A stretch of DNA of 64,000 bases from Cupriavidus basilensis (GTDB taxonomy: Bacteria; Pseudomonadota; Gammaproteobacteria; Burkholderiales; Burkholderiaceae), in contig NZ_BBQM01000010.1 in assembly GCF_000876015.1 (NCBI RefSeq), positions 55,362 to 119,361 of the forward strand, in the 5' to 3' direction. The position numbers were made by a program, and so were the translations under genes. Under the pieces are notes generated by a model. The model saw only the letters and a list, made by a program, of their open reading frames with translations. It searched no databases and was not told the origin of the DNA. How positions within the stretch are numbered: the stretch's first letter is position 1; every line of letters begins with the position of its first letter. Below are positions 26,448 to 34,750 of this stretch, one piece after another.

Positions 26448-27326
26448 ATGCGCAAAGGCATTATCCTGGCTGGCGGCTCCGGCACACGGCTTTATCCGAT
26501 CACTCGCTCGGTGTCCAAGCAATTGCTGCCGGTGTACGACAAGCCGATGATCTACTATCCGCTGTCCACGCTGATGCTGGCGGGGATCCGGGACATCCTC
26601 GTCATCTCCACGCCGGAAGACACGCCGCGCTTTGCCGAGATGCTCGGCGACGGCAGCAACTGGGGCATCAATCTGCAGTATGCCGTCCAGCCGTCGCCGG
26701 ATGGTCTGGCGCAGGCCTTCATCATCGGCCGCGACTTCATCGGCAATGATCCGTCGACGCTGATCCTGGGCGACAACATCTTTCACGGACACGACCTGGT
26801 GCGCCAGCTCGAAAGCTCGGCCGCACAGCGGCAGGGTGCCACGGTGTTCGCGTATCACGTGCACGACCCGGAACGGTACGGCGTGGTGGAATTCGACGAG
26901 GGTTTCCGCGCGCTGTCGCTGGAGGAAAAACCCGTGAAGCCGCGTTCGCACTATGCGGTGACCGGCTTGTATTTCTACGACAACCAGGTGTGCGACATCG
27001 CGGCCGATATCAAGCCGTCGGCCCGCGGCGAACTGGAGATCACCGACGTCAACAAGCGCTATCTGGAGATGAAGCAGCTTGAGGTCGAAATCATGGGGCG
27101 TGGCTATGCCTGGCTAGACACAGGCACGCATGATTCCCTGCTGGAAGCGGCCAGCTTCATCGCCACGCTTCAGAACCGGCAGGGGCTGATGGTGGCTTGC
27201 CCGGAAGAAATCGCCTACCGAAGCAAGTGGATCACTGCCGATCAGGTCGAGCGGCTGGCCAAGCCGTTGCTGAAAAATGGCTATGGCAAGTATCTCCAGC
27301 ACATTATTTCGGAATCCATCAAATGA
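26448..27326 (+). CDS. rmlA: glucose-1-phosphate thymidylyltransferase
   Basis: The 292-residue nucleotidyltransferase makes dTDP-glucose from dTTP and glucose-1-phosphate. The signature [16 protein letters not shown] and [17 protein letters not shown] are at the N-terminus; [37 protein letters not shown] and [13 protein letters not shown] follow. RmlA is usually feedback-inhibited by dTDP-L-rhamnose. The gene begins 11 bases after rmlD and ends with an ATGA overlap with rmlC. Confidence 0.96.
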   Translation: MRKGIILAGGSGTRLYPITRSVSKQLLPVYDKPMIYYPLSTLMLAGIRDILVISTPEDTPRFAEMLGDGSNWGINLQYAVQPSPDGLAQAFIIGRDFIGNDPSTLILGDNIFHGHDLVRQLESSAAQRQGATVFAYHVHDPERYGVVEFDEGFRALSLEEKPVKPRSHYAVTGLYFYDNQVCDIAADIKPSARGELEITDVNKRYLEMKQLEVEIMGRGYAWLDTGTHDSLLEAASFIATLQNRQGLMVACPEEIAYRSKWITADQVERLAKPLLKNGYGKYLQHIISESIK

Positions 27327-27877
27327 GCCTGAATGTCATTCGTACCGCCATTCCGGACGTGATGATCATCGAACCAAAGGTGTTCGGCGATGCGCGCGGT
27401 TTTTTCTTTGAGAGCTTCAACGAGAAAGCGTTTGCCGAGGCTACTGGCGTGGACGCCCGCTTTGTCCAGGACAACCACAGCCGCAGCGGCAAGGGCGTGC
27501 TGCGAGGGCTGCACTACCAGATCCGGCAACCTCAGGGCAAACTGGTGCGCGTGGTCCGCGGCCGTGTGTTCGACGTGGCAGTGGATATTCGCCAGGGGTC
27601 CGTGACTTTCGGCAAATGGTCGGGTGTGGAACTGAGCGAAGATAACCACCGGCAGTTCTGGGTGCCGCCCGGATTCGCGCACGGTTTCGTCGTGCTTTCG
27701 GAATCTGCGGATTTCCTTTACAAGACGACCGATTACTACGCACCCCAGTTCGAGCGCACGATTGCCTGGAACGACCCTGAGATCGGTATCGAATGGCCGG
27801 AAATGGAGGTGTCTCCGTTGCTGTCGGCCAAGGACCAGGCGGGTGCAAGCCTTTCCACGGCCGAGCTGTTCGAATGA
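27323..27877 (+). CDS. rmlC: dTDP-4-dehydrorhamnose 3,5-epimerase
   Basis: The 184-residue cupin epimerises C3 and C5 of dTDP-4-keto-6-deoxyglucose. Visible are [33 protein letters not shown] (catalytic His), [18 protein letters not shown] and [16 protein letters not shown]. The ATG overlaps the rmlA stop as ATGA. Last gene of the rml set; about 80 bases with a promoter-like sequence separate it from the next gene. Confidence 0.95.
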   Translation: MSLNVIRTAIPDVMIIEPKVFGDARGFFFESFNEKAFAEATGVDARFVQDNHSRSGKGVLRGLHYQIRQPQGKLVRVVRGRVFDVAVDIRQGSVTFGKWSGVELSEDNHRQFWVPPGFAHGFVVLSESADFLYKTTDYYAPQFERTIAWNDPEIGIEWPEMEVSPLLSAKDQAGASLSTAELFE

Positions 27878-27912
27878 CCTGGCTCGCGCGCGTGTCCTGG
27901 CGGCCGCGCGTC

Positions 27913-27941
27913 TTGTGGTCCCGGGCCCGCTAACCTAATAC
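27913..27941 (+). promoter_or_regulatory. sigma70-type promoter before tviB
   Basis: TTGTGG (27913-27918) and TAATAC (27936-27941) are separated by 17 bases, and the start codon follows 18 bases after the -10. It would give the uronic-acid and repeat-unit genes their own transcript besides read-through from rml. Confidence 0.5.
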
Positions 27942-27959
27942 GTTCCTCTTTTTCCGCGC

Positions 27960-29237
27960 ATGAATTTGAATCAAGCAAAAATCGCAGTCATTGGTCTGGG
28001 CTATGTAGGATTGCCGCTGGCGGTGGAATTCGGAAAGCAGCGCCCGGTGGTGGGTTTTGACATCAACCCGGCCCGGATCGCTGAATTGCAGTCCGGAGCG
28101 GATGCCACGCTGGAGGTCAGTCCCAGCGAACTGACCGAAGCGCGCCATCTGCGCTACAGCAGCAATCCCGACGATCTGCGCGATTGCGAAGTATTTATCG
28201 TGACGGTCCCGACGCCGGTGGACAAGGCCAATCGCCCTGACGTGACGCCGTTGGTGAAGGCCAGCGAGACGGTCGGCCGGGTCATGCCGCAAGGGGCCGT
28301 CGTGATCTATGAGTCAACGGTCTATCCCGGTGCCACGGAAGAGGTGTGCGTGCCGGTACTGGAGAAATTCAGCGGCAAGACGTTCAACACCGACTTCTTC
28401 TGCGGCTACAGCCCTGAGCGCATCAATCCGGGCGACAAGGAACACCGGCTGCCTACGATCAGGAAGGTGACGAGCGGCAGCACGCACGAAGTGGCCGAGG
28501 CCGTGGACGAGCTGTACGCGCAAATCATTTCCGCCGGCACGCACAAGGCCAGCAGCATCAAGGTCGCCGAGGCGGCCAAGGTCATCGAGAACACCCAGCG
28601 CGATGTCAACATCGCCTTGATGAACGAGCTGAGCCTGATTTTTCACCGGCTCGACATCGATACCCTGGAAGTGCTGCAAGCCGCGGGCACGAAATGGAAT
28701 TTCCTGCCTTTCCGGCCGGGGCTGGTCGGCGGTCATTGCATCGGGGTCGATCCCTACTACCTGACCCACAAGGCGCAGGAGGTGGGTTATCACCCCGAGG
28801 TGATTCTGGCCGGACGCAGAATCAACGACAACATGGCGCAGCATGTGGCCGACGAGACCGTCAAGCTGATGCTGCGCAAGGGTCTCAATGTCCTGGGCAG
28901 CAAGATCCTCGTGCTGGGCCTCACCTTCAAGGAAAACTGCCCGGACGTCCGCAATACCAAGGTCGTGGACATCATCCGGTCGCTGCGCGCCTACAACGCG
29001 CACGTCGATATATTCGATCCGTGGATCAACGTGGCGGACGCCGAGCATGAGTACGGGTTGCAATGCCTGACGCAGTTGCCGGCACCGGGCGAATACGCCG
29101 CGATCGTACTGGCAGTGGGGCATCAGCAGTTCGTCGCAATGGGCGAGGCTGGCATCAAGGCGCTGGGACAGCCCGGCGCGGTATTGTTCGACGTCAAGGG
29201 TATCCTGCCGCTTGGCTCGGCTGACGGCCGTCTGTAA
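27960..29237 (+). CDS. tviB: UDP-N-acetyl-hexosamine 6-dehydrogenase (TviB/WbpO type)
   Basis: The 425-residue nucleotide-sugar dehydrogenase begins KIAVIGLGYVGLPLAVEF (NAD fold) and carries the catalytic cysteine in VGGHCIGVDPYYLTHKAQE. Lys and Asn of the active site lie around KVIENTQRDVNIALMNEL. Length and the TviB-like FRPGLVGGHCIG region favour UDP-GlcNAc/GalNAc oxidation to the uronic acid over UDP-glucose dehydrogenase. The next gene, a TviC-like epimerase, supports UDP-HexNAcA synthesis. Exact C4 configuration of the substrate is not decided by sequence. Confidence 0.88.
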   Translation: MNLNQAKIAVIGLGYVGLPLAVEFGKQRPVVGFDINPARIAELQSGADATLEVSPSELTEARHLRYSSNPDDLRDCEVFIVTVPTPVDKANRPDVTPLVKASETVGRVMPQGAVVIYESTVYPGATEEVCVPVLEKFSGKTFNTDFFCGYSPERINPGDKEHRLPTIRKVTSGSTHEVAEAVDELYAQIISAGTHKASSIKVAEAAKVIENTQRDVNIALMNELSLIFHRLDIDTLEVLQAAGTKWNFLPFRPGLVGGHCIGVDPYYLTHKAQEVGYHPEVILAGRRINDNMAQHVADETVKLMLRKGLNVLGSKILVLGLTFKENCPDVRNTKVVDIIRSLRAYNAHVDIFDPWINVADAEHEYGLQCLTQLPAPGEYAAIVLAVGHQQFVAMGEAGIKALGQPGAVLFDVKGILPLGSADGRL

Positions 29238-29261
29238 TACGAGCGAAACAGGAAAAGCGAT

Positions 29262-30341
29262 ATGACCGAACATTCCGCTCAGCCGAGTGCTTATGCGCAA
29301 CTGAAGCATCGCCTTGCCGGTGAGCCTCGCACGTGGCTGGTGACCGGGGTTGCCGGATTCATCGGCAGCAATCTGCTGGAAACCCTGCTGCGGCTCAACC
29401 AGCGGGTCGTGGGTCTCGACAATTTTGCGACCGGCCACCAGGCGAATCTGGACGAGGTCCATACGCTGGTAACGCCGGAGCAGTGGGCGAACTTCCACTT
29501 TGTCAAAGGCGACATCCGCAAGCTGGACGACTGCCGTCGGGCGTTTGTATTCCCGGGCGCGTCGGGCGACGTGGGGGTCGATCACGTACTGCACCAGGCT
29601 GCGTTGGGTTCTGTTCCGCGCAGTCTGCAAGATCCGATTGCGACCAACGAGACGAACATCAGCGGTTTCCTGAACATGCTGGTGGCGGCCCGCGATGCAA
29701 AGGTCGGAAGCTTTACCTACGCCGCAAGCAGCAGTACTTATGGCGATCACCCCGGCCTGCCGAAGATCGAGGATCGTATCGGCAAGCCGCTGAGCCCGTA
29801 TGCGGTGACCAAGTATGTCAACGAGCTCTACGCCGACGTCTTTGCGCGCTGCTATGGCTTCAGGACCATCGGCCTGCGGTACTTCAACGTGTTCGGGCCC
29901 CGGCAGGATCCGGAAGGCGCCTATGCGGCGGTGATACCAAAGTGGACTGCCGCGTTGCTCGGCGGCGAGGCCGTGTACATCAATGGCGATGGTGATACCA
30001 GCCGTGATTTCTGCTACATAGCAAATGCCGTTCAGGCAAACCTGCTCGCCGCCACGACAGAGGACCCGGATGCGACGAACCAGGTCTACAACGTCGCCGT
30101 GGGCGACCGCACAACCCTGAACGATCTGTTTGCGGCCCTGCGCGTGAACCTGACCGACCATGGTGTTCCGGCAACCGTGCAGCCCATCTATCGGGACTTT
30201 CGGGCTGGCGATGTGCGCCACAGCCAGGCCGACGTTGGCAAGGCTGTTCAATTGCTGGGCTACGCGCCGACCCATCGCATCGGTGAAGGGTTGCAGGAGG
30301 CCATGGGCTGGTATGTCGAATACCAGCGAAAGCAGAAGTGA
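29262..30341 (+). CDS. tviC: UDP-N-acetylglucosamine(-uronate) 4-epimerase (TviC/WbpP type)
   Basis: The 359-residue SDR protein has an N-terminal extension of ~20 residues before [20 protein letters not shown], as in WbpP and Tvi[46 protein letters not shown] (Tyr and Lys) and [20 protein letters not shown] are typical. It interconverts the gluco and galacto forms of UDP-HexNAc or its uronic acid. It follows tviB by 24 bases with GGAAAAGCG nearby. The pair should supply UDP-GalNAcA to the glycosyltransferases. Confidence 0.9.
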   Translation: MTEHSAQPSAYAQLKHRLAGEPRTWLVTGVAGFIGSNLLETLLRLNQRVVGLDNFATGHQANLDEVHTLVTPEQWANFHFVKGDIRKLDDCRRAFVFPGASGDVGVDHVLHQAALGSVPRSLQDPIATNETNISGFLNMLVAARDAKVGSFTYAASSSTYGDHPGLPKIEDRIGKPLSPYAVTKYVNELYADVFARCYGFRTIGLRYFNVFGPRQDPEGAYAAVIPKWTAALLGGEAVYINGDGDTSRDFCYIANAVQANLLAATTEDPDATNQVYNVAVGDRTTLNDLFAALRVNLTDHGVPATVQPIYRDFRAGDVRHSQADVGKAVQLLGYAPTHRIGEGLQEAMGWYVEYQRKQK

Positions 30342-30495
30342 GTTGACGGCTGCTTCGGGAACTCGACATGCCATATCAGGACTAGAAGCGGGAGTGTCCG
30401 TGATCGGGCGCATCCCTTCTTGCCATGCGGCACATGATGCACAGCTCTCACAATTTGCGCAGCAAAGCCTCGGCTTTCTGCCCATCAAATAAATA
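30342..30495. other. 154-base spacer before wzx
   Basis: No gene is supported. TTGACG (30343-30348) resembles a -35, but no matching -10 occurs 16-18 bases later. The wzx ATG has no visible ribosome site. Confidence 0.4.
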
Positions 30496-31761
30496 ATGCG
30501 TGCATCACACATTTCTTGGAATTTACTGGGTCTAGGTTTGCCGCTGCTGATCGCCGCGGCTACCGTCCCCCACCTGCTGGGCGCCCTGGGGAGCCAGCGG
30601 TTCGGGTTGCTCGCCTTGGCGTGGGGTCTGATTGGCTATGCCGGGGCGCTTGACCTGGGTATTGGCAGGGCGACTACGCAGCGCGTGGCAGCGTTGCGCG
30701 ATGGACATAACGAACGCGAGATTCCTGATGTCCTGGCGACTGCAACCAGGCTGACCCTGATTACGGGCGGCATCGGCATGCTGCTGATCGTGCTCGCCGG
30801 CCTGCTGGGCGCGGGCCGCCTGGTGCATGCCAACGAGGTTCCCCAGCAAGAGATTCAATGGGCGATTTTCATGCTCGGTTTGGCGCTGCCGATGCAGGCC
30901 GTCAGCGCGACCTATCGTGGCGTCAACGAGGCTTATCTCAGCTTCAAGAACATCAGCGTGTTACGGGTGCTGCTGGGGGCGGCAAATTTCGGCGTACCCT
31001 ATTTGATCGCTTTGCGTTCCAATCGCGTGGACTTTCTGATCGCGAGTCTGGTGATCTCGCGCGCGCTGGCGCTCTGGTTTTATCGGAAATTTGCGTTGCG
31101 ATGCCTTGCGTCGCTTGACGTACGTGGGCATTACTCGGCCGCAGTGGCGCGGCAACTGTTCCATTTCGGTGGATGGTTCACCGTGAGCAGTATTCTGAGC
31201 CCGCTGCTGGTACAGGCGGACAGGTTCTTCATTGCTGCTCTTATTGGCGCGTCGGCGGTTACGATCTACGTGATTCCTTACGAGGTGACGGTACAGACGC
31301 TTATACTGTCCGGTGCAGTGACGACGGTGGCGTTTCCGATGATAAGTCGACTTCTCATCACCGATCAAGACGGTGCCATGCGTCTTTTCAGGCGCTGGCT
31401 GTATCGGGTCGTGGCCGCGATGGTGGGAGGCATGACTTTGCTGGCAATCATCCTGCCGGAGTTGCTGGCGCTATGGCTCGGCCAGCCTGCCGATGCAAAT
31501 TCGGTGCTGGTCGGACGGATTCTGTGCTTGGGGGTGGTTGCGAACTCCATCGGAGCGATGTATTTTGCGCTGCTTCATGCGAAAGGAAAAACGCGTATGA
31601 CGGCCATGCTTCATCTTGTTGAAGTACCGCTATATGTATGTGCACTGGTCGGCTTGATCAAGGGCTTTGGCATCCCGGGTGCGGCCGTTGCCTGGTCCTT
31701 GCGAATGATTTTCGATGCCTTTTGCCTGAAGGTCATGGTAAGGCAGGTGAAATGTGAATGA
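30496..31761 (+). CDS. wzx: O-antigen flippase Wzx
   Basis: The 421-residue protein has about twelve membrane helices (first WNLLGLGLPLLIAAATVPHL) and belongs to the MATE/MOP-type oligosaccharide exporters. GLIGYAGALDLGIGRATTQ and FTVSSILSPLLVQADRFFI are typical Wzx segments. It would flip the Und-PP-linked repeat unit to the periplasm. Its TGA overlaps the GTG of the next gene (8-base overlap). Wzx sequences are diverse, so the call rests on topology, these motifs and neighbours. Confidence 0.85.
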   Translation: MRASHISWNLLGLGLPLLIAAATVPHLLGALGSQRFGLLALAWGLIGYAGALDLGIGRATTQRVAALRDGHNEREIPDVLATATRLTLITGGIGMLLIVLAGLLGAGRLVHANEVPQQEIQWAIFMLGLALPMQAVSATYRGVNEAYLSFKNISVLRVLLGAANFGVPYLIALRSNRVDFLIASLVISRALALWFYRKFALRCLASLDVRGHYSAAVARQLFHFGGWFTVSSILSPLLVQADRFFIAALIGASAVTIYVIPYEVTVQTLILSGAVTTVAFPMISRLLITDQDGAMRLFRRWLYRVVAAMVGGMTLLAIILPELLALWLGQPADANSVLVGRILCLGVVANSIGAMYFALLHAKGKTRMTAMLHLVEVPLYVCALVGLIKGFGIPGAAVAWSLRMIFDAFCLKVMVRQVKCE

Positions 31762-32746
31762 GGAAATTCTCGAGTGGTCCAAGGTGGCCGTCTGCATCGC
31801 CTTTCTTGCCGCGTTGGCGGTAATTCTTGGCTTGGTTGCGGGCAATCAGTACCTGGGTGTGAGCCGGGACTACCAGAACTATCTGGAATTTTTCGAGCTG
31901 GTTCGCAGTGGCGACGGGCTTCTCGATATAGAGACGAGGTTTGAGTTCGGCTTCGCAGCGCTTGTCTATTGGCTGGTCAGGCTAGGGCTCGGCAATGTGG
32001 CGATTTATGGGGTTATCTGTGCTATTTGCGTGATGATAAAAGGATTTGCGATAAGAATGTCCGAGCTGAGCATCGGCCTGATCGCAATTCTTTTATTTTT
32101 TTACCTCAGTCGATACTTCATTCTTTTTGAGATGACCGTGTTGCGGGCGTCGGTGGCGTTCGCGATAATTTTCTTTGTGTTCTGGAGAAAACGGGATTTC
32201 GATTTTCATCTTGATGAATTTGTCTTGCTGTTGATCGCTGTTGGTTTCCACTATTCCGCTGTCGTAGTGTTGGCTGTATATTTCCTGGGGCGATTGAAGC
32301 CTTCGGGTGTGATATTGCTTGTGTTGCTGATATTTCTGTTCGGAGTGTTGGCGAAGGATCTTCTCTTTGTAGAGTTCCAGGCAATTTTCCCCGTGCTTTC
32401 CTCGTACCAGGAGCTGGACGCGCGGGCGACCACGTTGCCCATTCCTTTCATGCTGGATATCGTACTTGTCGTGGTCGCGGTATACCTGTGGGATGAGAGC
32501 GACGTGGCGATGAAATATTCGGTGATCGGATTGCTGCTGAGCATTGCGATTCATTTTTCCATGCTCGAGCTTCCGATTATCGCGGCACGATTCAGGGAGC
32601 TGCTCTCTGTTTTCGTCTTGATTTATATAGCACGGGCGAGCCTCTCCGCATCGCCATGGATGAGGGGCATGGCCATCGGCTTCGCATTGCTGAGTGGCGT
32701 GCTGAATTTTTATGCGATGACCGTGTACGATCCATTGCTACTGTGA
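31754..32746 (+). CDS. wzy: EpsG-family membrane protein, candidate O-antigen polymerase Wzy
   Basis: The 330-residue protein has about nine or ten hydrophobic helices. SRDYQNYLEFFELVRSGD followed by TRFEFGFAALVYWLV is the EpsG-family hallmark (Y-x(2)-Y/F and E-x-G/F). Such proteins polymerise repeat units in the periplasm. The gene is noticeably AT-rich (runs such as TTTTATTTTTTTAC), as polymerase genes of O-antigen loci often are. The start is GTG inside the wzx end, and the stop shares one base with the ATG of the next gene. Assignment as the polymerase is by family and position. Confidence 0.8.
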   Translation: MNEEILEWSKVAVCIAFLAALAVILGLVAGNQYLGVSRDYQNYLEFFELVRSGDGLLDIETRFEFGFAALVYWLVRLGLGNVAIYGVICAICVMIKGFAIRMSELSIGLIAILLFFYLSRYFILFEMTVLRASVAFAIIFFVFWRKRDFDFHLDEFVLLLIAVGFHYSAVVVLAVYFLGRLKPSGVILLVLLIFLFGVLAKDLLFVEFQAIFPVLSSYQELDARATTLPIPFMLDIVLVVVAVYLWDESDVAMKYSVIGLLLSIAIHFSMLELPIIAARFRELLSVFVLIYIARASLSASPWMRGMAIGFALLSGVLNFYAMTVYDPLLL

Positions 32747-33690
32747 TGAATGTAATTGATATTGTTATTGTCAACTGGTCTTCCGGCACGCAATTGCTGG
32801 ATGCCATGCTTAGCCTGAAGCGCTTTGGCGCCAGCTATGTTGCTTCCGTCACGATCGTTGACAATGCCTCGGTGGATAATTCACTCGAGTTGGTCGCGGA
32901 GAGGACCGACTGGGGCTTCCCCGTGCATCTGGTCAGGAACACGGAAAATCTGGGGTTCGGTGCTGCCTGCAATCAAGGTGTCGCATTGGGAGATGGCGAA
33001 TTCGTTCTCTTCTTGAATCCGGATACCAGGCTGTTCGAGAACTCGCTCGCCCTGCCTCTGGAGTTCATGATGCGCGAGGAGAATGCGCAGGTCTCCGTTA
33101 CCGGTATCCAGTTGATCGACGAGACCGGGGAAATATCGAGAGCTTGCGCGCGTTTCCCCACGCTGGGCATGTTCGGGGCGGCGGCGCTGGGTCTTGACCG
33201 GCTGCCGTGGCTGCGCCACTACCGGCACCACATGAGCGACTGGAACCATGAATCCACGCGGGACGTCGATCATGTCATCGGCGCCTTCTATCTGATCCGC
33301 CGCAAGGTCTTCGAATCGCTGCACGGTTTCGACGAGCGCTTTTTCGTGTATCTCGAGGACCTCGACTTGTCGCTCCGGGTGATCCAATCGGGGGGGCGCA
33401 TCGTCTATCTCGCCAGCGCGCAGGCATTTCACGCTGGCGGAGGCACGTCGCGCCAGATCAAGGCGACGCGCCTGTTTTATTCGCTTCGCAGTCGGTTGCT
33501 GTATGGATTCAAGCACTTCTCTCCGCTGGCGGCGTGGGCTCTGGTGGGCGTCACCATGATCCTGGAGCCCATTTCCCGGGTCGCTTTTTCCGCAGCGCGT
33601 GGCGGTATGCAGGACGTGAAAAATACACTGCAAGGCTACGGCATGCTGGTCCGGTCGCTACCGGCGGTACTGAGGGCATCCAGGAAATGA
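32746..33690 (+). CDS. GT2 glycosyltransferase, WbbL/rhamnosyltransferase type
   Basis: The 314-residue enzyme has the GT-A fold: IDIVIVNWSSGTQLLDAM, VTIVDNASVDNSLELV, NTENLGFGAACNQGV, VLFLNPDTRLF (DxD) and GAFYLIRRKVFE with HGFDERFFVYLEDLDLSLR. This pattern is that of dTDP-rhamnosyltransferases such as WbbL. It is likely to use the dTDP-L-rhamnose made by rmlBDAC. Its ATG overlaps the wzy stop by one base and its stop overlaps the next ATG. A hydrophobic C-terminal stretch (AAWALVGVTMILEPISRV) may bind membrane. Confidence 0.82.
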   Translation: MNVIDIVIVNWSSGTQLLDAMLSLKRFGASYVASVTIVDNASVDNSLELVAERTDWGFPVHLVRNTENLGFGAACNQGVALGDGEFVLFLNPDTRLFENSLALPLEFMMREENAQVSVTGIQLIDETGEISRACARFPTLGMFGAAALGLDRLPWLRHYRHHMSDWNHESTRDVDHVIGAFYLIRRKVFESLHGFDERFFVYLEDLDLSLRVIQSGGRIVYLASAQAFHAGGGTSRQIKATRLFYSLRSRLLYGFKHFSPLAAWALVGVTMILEPISRVAFSAARGGMQDVKNTLQGYGMLVRSLPAVLRASRK

Positions 33691-34748
33691 AAGTTCTCTT
33701 GCTTACCCGCTATGGCCGGATGGGGGCTTCGTCCCGGCTGCGCATGCTGCAGTTCCTGCCGTGGTTGAAGGAGGCCGGTCTCGAAAGCAACGCCCAGGCG
33801 CTTCTTGACGATGAGATGTTGCAGAAAAAGTATCGTTCCGGCGGATATAACCGGCGGGCGATGATGGCGGCCTATGGCGCCCGGATGCGTTCGCTGGGTC
33901 GCCGCCGGGAATCCGATCTGGTGTGGATCGAGAAGGAGGCCTTGCCGTGGTTTCCCGCATCGGTAGAGCATGCCTTGCTCCGGGGCGTGCCCTACGTGCT
34001 GGATTATGACGACGCCTTGTTTCACAACTATGACTTGCACCGTTCCATGTTGGTGCGGCGATTGATGGGGCGGCGTATAGATCGGCTCATGGCCGGCGCC
34101 CGCCTGGTCGTTGCCGGAAATGAATATCTTGCCAAGCGGGCGCGGGAGGCCGGCGCCCGGTGGGTCGAGATCGTACCAACTGTCATTGACCTCGACCGTT
34201 ACCGGGTCGGAGACCGGCCGTCGCCGGCAGGCGTAACCCGTATCGTATGGATCGGTTCTCCGTCGACCGCGGCCTACCTGGAGGCTCTGGAGGAGCCTTT
34301 GAGGCGGCTGGCTGCTCGCCACCAGTTCAAGCTGCGCGTCATCGGTGCGGACGTGTCGATGCATGGCGTCGACGTGGAGTGCCTGCCCTGGAGCGAGGGC
34401 AGCGAGGTGGCGGCGATTGCCGAATGTCATGTCGGCATCATGCCGCTGAAGGACTCTCCGTGGGAGCGCGGCAAATGTGGCTACAAGCTCATCCAGTACA
34501 TGGCATGCGGTCTGCCAGTCGTGGCGTCGCCGGTCGGCGTGAATGTACAGATCGTGCGCGATGGCGAGAATGGATTTCTGGCCGACGGGCCGCAGGCATG
34601 GGAGACCCGATTGGGCCAGCTTCTGGAAAATGAGTCGCTTCGCGAGTCCATGGGACGGGCGGGGCGTTGCCGCGTCGAGCAGGAGTATTGCGTCCAGCAG
34701 GTAGCTCCTCGTCTCACGCGACTGTTGTTGCAGGCGGGAGCACGTTGA
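33687..34748 (+). CDS. GT4 family glycosyltransferase
   Basis: The 353-residue GT-B enzyme starts MKVLLLTRYGRMGASSRLRM. Its C-terminal domain has RIVWIGSPSTAAYLEAL, the region LPWSEGSEVAAIAECHVGI and the donor-site motif KCGYKLIQYMACGLPVVASP. An FxD-like DYDDALFHNYD occurs in the middle. Acceptor and donor are unknown. It is coupled by ATGA to the upstream GT2 gene. The absence of the usual EGxPxxxxE motif (PWERGKCGYKLIQYM takes its place) marks it as a divergent subgroup. Confidence 0.8.
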   Translation: MKVLLLTRYGRMGASSRLRMLQFLPWLKEAGLESNAQALLDDEMLQKKYRSGGYNRRAMMAAYGARMRSLGRRRESDLVWIEKEALPWFPASVEHALLRGVPYVLDYDDALFHNYDLHRSMLVRRLMGRRIDRLMAGARLVVAGNEYLAKRAREAGARWVEIVPTVIDLDRYRVGDRPSPAGVTRIVWIGSPSTAAYLEALEEPLRRLAARHQFKLRVIGADVSMHGVDVECLPWSEGSEVAAIAECHVGIMPLKDSPWERGKCGYKLIQYMACGLPVVASPVGVNVQIVRDGENGFLADGPQAWETRLGQLLENESLRESMGRAGRCRVEQEYCVQQVAPRLTRLLLQAGAR

Positions 34749-34750
34749 CC

